From Halichondria panicea (Eukaryota; Porifera; Demospongiae; Suberitida; Halichondriidae), in the NCBI RefSeq assembly GCF_963675165.1, contig NC_087377.1, forward strand, positions 18,001,018 to 18,065,017: a stretch of DNA of 64,000 nt, read 5' to 3'. Below, piece by piece: positions 56,338 through 64,000 of this stretch. Each line of letters opens with the position of its first letter. The stretch's first letter is position 1. The notes beneath the pieces were generated by a model that worked only from the letters and a program-made list of their open reading frames with translations, had not been told where the DNA came from and did no database searches. The position numbers and the translations under genes are program-made.

Positions 56338-59300
56338 TTAGGTGCTAGTTTTCATCAGTTCTCTGAGCAGTACAGTAGCGTAGGTAGCCTTGCTTAGAGA
56401 GAAGCTCAGTTCAACACTCTTGCCTCCATCAGCTAGCTCTGATCCACCGCTGCTCTTGCCTCCATCAGCTAGCTCTGATCCACCGCTGCTCTTCCCTGCA
56501 TCAGCTAGCTCTGATCCACCGCTGCTCTTGCCCTCACTAGTACCACAGTCAATAGCTGTGGGCCCGGGAACTGGGAGGGGGCGCTCACACCGTCTCCATG
56601 ACAACTGCTTCGGATAGGCCATTAGTTTGCGGTATGCTCCACTGGAGTTGAGGCCAAGTCGTGGCATCCTGCAGTGTGCAGTGAGGGAGTAGAACCATCC
56701 ACACCCACAATCATAATGGATCACACATCAATATTAATGTTATGGGCTATCAAATTAAGTGGTAATTGTTCAAAACAAAGCAATCTCTGATTTAAGCTCT
56801 ACAAAATGCATGTAGCTAGCTATACTAGTAGGTACGTACCTGAATGAAGCCAGTGAGACCCCCAGTGCAGCCATGATCTCTGTGAGACGACCCCCCACCT
56901 TGTTAGCGGGGAGGGTGGAGCTTGTACCCACACACGGTAACACGACGTCACTAATAGTGTATCGGTCCACTTCATCCAATGAGAGTACACACACACTCGG
57001 CCTGTATAGGGGGGGGGGATTCATCATGTCAACCAATCACAGAACACTTGTATATAACCAATTATTAGAAGTATAAGTCCATGGTCTTCCGAAAATATGG
57101 CCGTTTCAAATTTGGAATTTGAGCATACCATCTGAACGTTGTAATAGAGCATCTTTCAGCCTTAACGTATCGTTGATTCAATGTCAAAAATGTTATGATT
57201 TTCTGAAAGCTTACAAAGAGACCTTTCAAATGATGTGTTTAAATCCAAAATTTCGTCGGGGCCCTAATTTGTCATTTTTCGGCCTTGGACCATGGTATCA
57301 CCAAATTTGCAAATTTTTATCTCAATTTTGAAGACACTATTTAAAAGGTCTCTTTCTAAGCTTTCAGAAAATCATAAAATCATTGAATTTGGACAACCAG
57401 AACTCTAGTTACAGAGCTGATTCTAGTACTCACAAAATGAAGGGGACCTAGCATTTATACCTTGTGAGCACAAGCATTATTATGTAAATTGGTCATTTTA
57501 ATTTTGCAAGAATAAAATCGCAAAATCTAAACTAACTGGTACTTGGTAATGACACACGATCCTTGCCAGAACAAATCACAAAGAATCGAAATGTCTGCTG
57601 ATTTGGCTTGTTTTTCACCAGTAAAATATTCTAGCAACACGTAGGGTAGAGCGTGCCCTCACTTGTCAGCTGATGTTGGTCCCATGACTAGGTCACCCTC
57701 CACCGGCTGTAGCCCGTACTCTGTCAGTCGCCAACTAGCCAGATAATTCCACAATAAACTACTCAGTCCATGGAGGTAGAGCTTACGCCAGGTATACGGG
57801 ATACTGTTGAGAGCACACACACAGCCGTAGTCCGAGTTCCCATGGCGATGTAGAGCCTTGAGAACGTATCTTTCCCTCGTTTTGTACAACGGCATTTTCT
57901 CGAGTGTGCCGGCCACGTCGCCAGTGGTTACATAGTAACTATATAGCGGACAGTTGAGTTACAAGGTGACAAAGGTTGCAGTATTATTATAACTCACTCT
58001 CTAGCCTCGGCCGCCTCTCCCTGCTCAGAGGTCGTAGAGGTCAAGATGAGGTCAACTGCACTCCTCTGTACAATAAACACAGTAATTAATTTAATGATAT
58101 TAAAGCAAATTCTATCATAATTATAAGCTTTCTGCTATAATAAGCAATATACCCCCCCCACACACATACACACGCCCACACACACACACACACACACACT
58201 CACATGTTCCCCCCTCAGCATGGCAAGGGCTACACGTGCGCTCGAGGTACCTCCTCCAAAACGTTGAGGGCCAAAGTAGTTCACAAATCCTCTCTCGCCC
58301 ACACCCCTCACTGCCATGGCAACCACCTCGTCGTCCACGGTTACATCTCGTACGACAATAGTGAAGTGATTGCCGCTATGATCTCCCGTTTGAATGGAGG
58401 CGTGGCAGTATGCGTAGTCACCCGTCTCTAGGAAACCAGCCACGTCAGGATGATCGTTAGCGGCAGATAATCTACAAGAGAAGGTTACTATAATATAATG
58501 ATCGCATAGCAAGTCATTTTCGTTCGTATAAATTTTCGGATGAACTATCCATTTAAATATTTAAATATTCGTACAGCTCAGAAGTGACCTATTGTACATA
58601 ATCATTTCCCAGTTTTAATACTGAATACGAAAATTTCCAAAACTAACCCATTATATGATAATTAATTTTTTATAGACACCATCTCCTATGTATGTCCGTA
58701 CAGCTCATTGCTATGGCAACAGAGCAGCCCACCTATCAGCTGATACATCAGTGACACTCATGTGTTGTGTGGTGACTGCCTTCTTGTCCTTAATACCAGC
58801 ACAGGAGAACTGTGATGGTTGACAATCCAATACTCCAGAGAGTAGCTCAATGGCTGCCAGAGTCTCCTGGGGGGGGGTCAATAGACAATAGAGTGTTTCT
58901 TTCTTAAAAATGAGGCATTTCTGAAGCTATGTTTGACTTGCCATAATCAATACAGCTAAGGAGCGTTTGGAGCATTTGTTATTTACTTGTGTGCATACAC
59001 TCACTTACAATGTTTCTCTTCCTGAGCACAAACTTGGTGACAAAGCTTCCTTCAGTTGCTCGTTTCTTGACACGGAATCGGACGGAGATATGTGAGCCGG
59101 GAGGGGGTGTGGTCTGATTTCTGCTGAGCTTGCGTTTCCTCTCTTGCTCTGTGAGAGTGTGTGTGGAGAGTAGCGCTCCAAATGTCTCGTGTAGCCGAAG
59201 GTGAATCTGAGGAGGGGGCGAGACTGGGGTCAAAGTTTGTATGGACTAAGATGGGGCGGGATTGGGGTCAAAGTGCGTATGGACCTACTGACCTTTGTTC

Positions 59301-60649
59301 TCTGATCTCTGGTGTAGTCGCCTGTTAGCGTGTGGGTTTCGTCCTTGGGGGACGTGTTGACAAAGGTCAAAAGTCCCTCAGAGTCCTCAGGGGTCATGAC
59401 CTCTGTTAGCCGGGGGTATTTGGGGTCACCCAGAGCACACACACAGACACCACCCTACACATGTGTACAATATTGCTTAGCCTCTGAGTGGATGGGTAAA
59501 GAATGTGACAGTCATTGATCTACACACACCATCTTGTAGCTCTATCAAAGAGCTACTAAATGCACATTTTAGTTGTGAATTTGGACAATCCCAACTAGAG
59601 TTATGGCCAGTCAAAGATAGCTATTAAAACAGGCTAATTTCAGAGAAAACACAAAGGCTATATATAGCCCACGGTTTTTCCTCAAAAATTGGAAGATTTG
59701 GGCAGGAAAGTAATCGTTGAATGAAACACACCATTTCATAGAGCTAGCATAGAGCTACATGTACAAAATGCAAATTTTAAATGTGAATTTGGACAATCCT
59801 TACTCAAGTTATGGGCAATCAAAGTTACCTCTAAAACAGGCTATAATTTCAAAGAAAACACAAAGGCTATATACTTGGGCGTCTTTCTCAGTGGTGGTCT
59901 TTAGGACGGGGAATTTTGACCTCACGGCTATGTGCAGATGACCTCTGACCTCTTTCTCCTCATAACAACCTACAGTAGCGTGCCGTAACCAAGCAGACAA
60001 ATTGCCATACCGTATAGCAGGAAATTTTCGTATGAACTATTACACCAAGTTCGTATTCTATTTTAGCTCAGGATAGTGACGTAGAACCTATTACACACAT
60101 TAATAATTCCTTCGCAGTTTTAATATTCAGATGATGCTCAAAATATGAAAATATCCACCATATACGACAATAACCCGCTATACTGTACCTAGTTTGACTG
60201 GATCAATGACAGGCTGTCCCAGAGTCCTCGTTTTCTCCGCTAGACTCTGCAACAGTTTCACCGTTTCCTCGCTCACGAGTTCCTCCAATGGGGGTACAGA
60301 CGAGAGAAGGGGGCGTGACTTGAGCTCCTTGGCCACACCCACTACAGGAGGAGGGGGTATCTGACATGAAGTGAGACACACCAACTGCCCAGATCCATCC
60401 ACTTCTGTCACTATAAAGTCCTCAGAACTAAACGAAAGAGGAACAGATTATGTAGTGTGTGTGTGTGTGTGTGTGTGTGGGGGGGGGTGTGTGAGTGTGT
60501 GATGTGGGGGTGGGTGTGTATACGTGTGTGTGGAGTGTGTGTGTGATGTTTTACTGGCTCTTGATGACTCCAGTGAATCCTTGGAGTTCTGGGCAGGTGT
60601 AGTAGTCCATGTAGATGCCAGCTGTGTTGTCCATCTTGAAGTCAGCCAT
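56338..60649 (-). CDS. PUS7L: TruD-family pseudouridine synthase, PUS7L type
   Basis: About eleven minus-strand exons from 60649 (MADFKMDNTAG) to 56338. The N-terminal part has FTGVIK, EVDGSGQLV and EVRGHLHIAVRSKFPVL, which match PUS7L rather than PUS7. The TruD core has VKKRATEGSFVTKFVLRKRN, CAGIKDKKAVTTQ with the catalytic Asp (58740-58868), then GDHSGNHFTIVVRDV and GFVNYFGPQRFGGG (58204-58475). The C-terminal part has RYVLKALHRHGNSDYGC and the end KATYATVLLRELMK. Family members make pseudouridine in tRNA and mRNA. Near the C-terminus three tandem 12-residue units (GKSSGGSELADG) encoded at 56415-56540 extend the loop before the last strand. The gene is divergent from the PROSER3-like gene. 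Confidence 0.9.
56415..56540. repeat. 36-nt in-frame coding repeat in PUS7L
   Basis: Three copies of a unit containing CATCAGCTAGCTCTGATCCA. The period is a multiple of three and the frame is maintained. Confidence 0.92.
57080..57430. repeat. Foldback repeat in a PUS7L intron
   Basis: Core ATTTGTCATTTTTCGGCCTT with arms TTTTCTGAAAGCTTAC and AAGCTTTCAGAAAATC. A full-length copy of the palindromic family. Confidence 0.7.
60008..60187. repeat. TATAGCGGGT-family MITE at a PUS7L splice donor
   Basis: Left end ACCGTATAGCAGGAAATTTT, right end GACAATAACCCGCTATACTG. Interior blocks AGCTCAGGATAGTGACGTAG and TTCGCAGTTTTAATATT are shared with 40840-40940 and 58560-58620. The right terminus touches the exon at 60190-60430. 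Confidence 0.8.
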
Positions 60650-60776
60650 TGCCTGCAAGTCCCATAGGGAGGTCAGGGAGGTCATGCAGTGTCAGTGTGG
60701 TTAGCAGCTGCTGATAAGCATCGCGAGGTAACTCTCATTACCAGCTAGCTGCTCCACACACAGTTAATTATCCGCA
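60650..60776. promoter_or_regulatory. Divergent promoter, PUS7L and PROSER3-like gene
   Basis: 127 bp between opposite start codons. Because the PUS7L exon has an acceptor-like CTTGCAG just upstream of its ATG, an upstream non-coding exon may overlap this region. No TATA box. Confidence 0.45.
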
Positions 60777-63700
60777 ATGGATGCAGTCTTCTCTAAAGAC
60801 AATGGGTAGGTATGGCATGGAATGATTGTGTACGTATTGAGGGAGGTGTTGTATTGACCCCCCACCCTGTATTGAACCCCTGTATTGACCCCCCACCTAG
60901 TTCCCTGTTCCCCTCTTCTCCTGTACGCAAGTCCTACTACTGCCCCACCACCCCACTACGGACAGTGGAGACCATGCCCACACACCCTCACACGCCCACA
61001 CATCCTCACAAGACCACACACCTTAAGACGCACTGGGACCTTATAACTCCAGTGGTATCCATAGCAACGACAGAGTCTGTTCTGAGCAATAGTGGGTCGT
61101 CAAAATTCAACGAAAGTTGGCCAAGTAACTCGGAGGTCATAGAGGTCAGCTCTGCAGGGGGCGTGGCCAGTGAGAGCTGTAGGGGGTCCAATGCAGGGGG
61201 CCCACCTGCAGAAACTCTAGCAAAGTAAGCTGGCTTTTGAATAAATAGCAAAGTAAGCTGGCTTTTGAAAAATAAAAATAAATAGTATACACTCCATTAA
61301 TTTTTACAAATTGCATTCAGTAGCTTTTGGAGACCATTATTATATTTATACCGAATAGCGGGTATTCGATATTTCGTTTCTAAATATTCGTACAGCTCAG
61401 GATAGTCATGTAGAACCTAGAATAAATTTTTTGGCAGTTTTACTTTCGCTACATTTCCAATGGTGTGTGTTTACAACTAAAATCTGAATTGTTACGATTT
61501 TGAAAAATTATGATATTTCCCGCTGTAGCTATGTGGAGAGGTTTAGACGAGCTCCACCCACGGACAGGACCACCAGAGAGAAACCAAACTACTCGTTCTG
61601 GTGGAGGCTAGACCATGATCATGTGACACCCCCTGGACGTCATGTGACACCTCCCAGGACCCCACAAGACCACTCTACCCCGGACAACACTAGGAAGGTA
61701 CTATAAAAGCAAAAATATAGCCTTGCGCGATTTTTTTTTATTTCAGCCGTTTTGACGGCTGTTTTTGAGAACCTGGAAATTTGTTCAGATTGTTCAACTT
61801 GGACTGTTCATTGGATTATTGCAATGCAAAGACTTATGTCGTTTGAGCGAAACAAAACACGCCGATAGGCATCAGAAAATTATTTTGTTTGAGAAGTACT
61901 AAAGTTAGCCTGTAACTATCTGGAGTTCTGATGGTCCAAATTCACCAATTTTGTGATTTTCCGAAAGCTTAGAAAGAGACCTTTCAAATGGTGTCATCAA
62001 ACTTGAGATAAAATTATTTGCCAATTTGGTGATACCATGGATAAACACAGCCCATGGTCCAAGGCCGAAAAATGACAAATTAGGGCCACGATGAAATTTT
62101 AGATTTTAATGCATTACCTAAAAGGCCTCTCTCCAAGCTTTCAGACAATCATAAAATTAACGTTTTTCGACCAACGGAACTGAAGTTAAGGTCGTTCAAA
62201 GATTATTATTTTAACATAGGTCCCCTTCATTTTGAGAGTATAACTAGATTTCTGGTGGTCCAAATCTATGTTTTTCTGAAAGCTTAGAAGGAGCTCGTTC
62301 AGATGGTATGCTCAATTCGAACTGGCCATATGTAAAATTATACAGGCCAAAAATAGACTAAGAGATTCGATTTTCAAAACTAACTGATTCGATATTATTC
62401 CACACACACCCACACACACACACACACCCCCCCCACACACACACACACACAGACCTGCTCCACAAGCATACAAGTGTCTAGTCTAGTCGTACCCTCGGCT
62501 GATGATAGTTTGGACACAAGGTCACAAGAGGTCATTGACAAGAGCTCCTCATTGATCAGCTCTGTAGCTGCCGTCAAATACCTTAATAGTCACCATGGCA
62601 ACAACGAGGCTCTCACCATAGGTAAGTGTGTACATATACTCCGAGTTACATAGGGACACTGTTGTGTGTGTGTGTGTAGGTGGTCCTGTGGTGTGGGCGG
62701 GAGGTGTGCCAACTGTGGATAGTGGGGATGACATTCTGTATCAGTGGAGGTTGCAAAGACGATTAGAAGTGGCTCGGAAAGAGGCGGCCAATAACGGAGG
62801 AGAATGGAACAATCGACTGTTGAACTGTCCGGATACCAAGTCTAGAAGAGTGGAAACACAATCTTCTAATATTCCAGTGGAATGTTCATGTACACACAAT
62901 CATCAGTACACACCCTCACAGCCTCACAGGGAAGACCGCCCACCACCCTCACATCATCACAACGAGGACTGCCCACTACCCACACAGCCTCACAGGGAGG
63001 AATACCCACCGCCCACACAGCCTCACAGGGAGGAACACTCACCCACACAGCTTCATAGGGAGGAACGCTCACCACCCTCACAGCATCACAGGGAAGACCG
63101 CCCACCACCCACACAGCCTCACAGGGAGGACCGCCCACCACCCTCACAACCTCACAATGATGATCCTAGTTTGTCAGACTTTTCCCTGGACTTCACTACA
63201 GAGCTAGAGCCCGCCTCTTCCCAAGGACCCATCACTAGCACTGCAGTAGTTCATGAGGTAGGTCAGTGTACGCTCAATGCTTGTAGTCAGTCTGTCGTTC
63301 CCTAGGTGATTGTACAGCGTCTGTTTGGTGACACTCCTCACATCCTCACTCCTCACACCCCCACACCACCAGCTACCCCCCACACTCTTCACACCCCCAC
63401 ACCGCAAACTACCCCCCTCACATCAGGTATGCAGTATATAGATATTCAATTCTTTCCTAGTAAGTAATGAATGTAGTCTAATGGAGCCAGTAGTCTTTGT
63501 GCCTTTTATATGCCTCCTCCCTCATATTGTCTGTGCTCTGACAGTTGAGACTAGATCAAAGAGTCCCTGTGAAGAGGTTCCCTCCCTCCCATGGGACCAC
63601 CACATGGATGATGATCTGCTAAAAACCCTTATCAAGAGAGCTCAAGCCTTTGAAGAACACATTAGGTATGTGTCATTACCTCCAGTGCCCCAGCTGAGGA

Positions 63701-63816
63701 ATGCTTGAAAGGAATGCCTGAAGTTATTCATTAGTTTGTGCTGGCTCAGTAATTATTATTATATTCATTGCAGGATCGTTGATGGTCGCCTGGCTGCAAT
63801 GGACTCTCAACTCTAG
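60777..63816 (+). CDS. Proline/serine-rich protein, PROSER3-like
   Basis: Exons 60777-60805 (MDAVFSKDNG), 60901-61224, 61529-61697, 62453-62621, 62680-about 63257, about 63306-63427, about 63543-63665 and about 63774-63816. The protein is low-complexity except for a block in exons 2-3 (NYVERFRRAPPTDR, then NYSFWWRL). This recalls the YxxRFR..PT.R..FWW signature I associate with PROSER3 (C19orf55), a centrosome/cilium-related protein. Exon 5 encodes about eight His/Pro/Arg-rich units (QPHREDRPPPT). The C-terminus is a short helix (LLKTLIKRAQAFEEHIR) ending AAMDSQL. The gene structure is convincing; the family assignment is tentative. Confidence 0.55.
61900..62310. repeat. Foldback repeat in a PROSER3-like intron
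   Basis: Contains AAGGCCGAAAAATGACAAAT (inverted core) with arms TTTTCCGAAAGCTTAG and AAGCTTTCAGACAATC, ending with GAACTGAAGTTAAGG. Confidence 0.7.
62925..63160. repeat. About 30-nt in-frame coding repeat
   Basis: Eight imperfect units built on CAGCCTCACAGGGAGGA plus a Pro-rich CCGCCCACC segment. Frame is kept, giving a His-Arg-Glu-(Asp/Glu)-Pro periodic domain. Confidence 0.9.
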
Positions 63817-64000
63817 TATAAACACTGTAGTTAGGAAGGCCCTCTCTCAGCTATACCTGTGTACATGTGTTGTGGCTAGTGTTTGAATGGTTCTTTGGCT
63901 GTCACCTAGTTAGTGGTTGTGTATGCATGAAGCATGCTACTGTTGGCATGGGGACACTGTTAGGGTAGAGTAACCTGTGTGTACATAGTCTACAATGCTA

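Overview
This window is nuclear DNA from an animal. Almost every gene is broken by short GT-AG introns, and the recognisable proteins are typical metazoan ones: SID1-family transmembrane protein, DNMT1, DYRK1, PUS7L, prefoldin 2, fibrillarin and an Ig/FN3 protein. Compact genes packed head to head, many small inverted-repeat (MITE-like) elements in introns and AT-rich intergenic DNA suggest an early-branching animal. I favour a demosponge, but this is inference and no rRNA or mitochondrial marker is present.

Layout. 1-3.74 kb: 5' part of a minus-strand Ig/FN3 protein that runs off the left edge. 4.6-10.5 kb: minus-strand multi-EF-hand gene (EFCAB6-like). 10.85-28.0 kb: plus-strand SIDT gene with a giant 8.9-kb intron. 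Nested in that intron on the opposite strand are five tandem copies (A-E) of an unrecognised two-exon family encoding secreted, repetitive, Ala/Gly/Gln-rich proteins. 28-34.4 kb: a duplicated and rearranged zone with two more family copies (F apparently intact, G broken), inverted fragments of the SIDT 3' end, a DNMT1 exon fragment and several MITEs. 34.7-43.0 kb: DNMT1 (minus). 43.2-44.1 kb: a two-exon GST-fold protein that looks like plant dehydroascorbate reductase. 44.5-46.7 kb: a spliced, apparently non-coding transcript. 47.0-47.7 kb: PFDN2 (minus). 47.85-48.9 kb: a candidate C/D snoRNA host transcript. 49.1-53.5 kb: DYRK1 kinase (minus). 53.7-56.1 kb: fibrillarin. 56.3-60.6 kb: PUS7L (minus). 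60.8-63.8 kb: a PROSER3-like gene.

Genes that may work together: C/D snoRNAs, fibrillarin (the 2'-O-methylase that uses them) and PUS7L (pseudouridine synthase) lie within about 13 kb. Five gene pairs share short divergent promoters (EF-hand/SIDT, DNMT1/DHAR-like, PFDN2/snoRNA host, DYRK1/fibrillarin, PUS7L/PROSER3-like).

The most unusual content is the nested secreted family. Promoter and signal-peptide exon are almost unchanged between copies while the mature region varies by internal duplication. I do not recognise the family. All exon boundaries come from reading splice sites and reading frames by eye.
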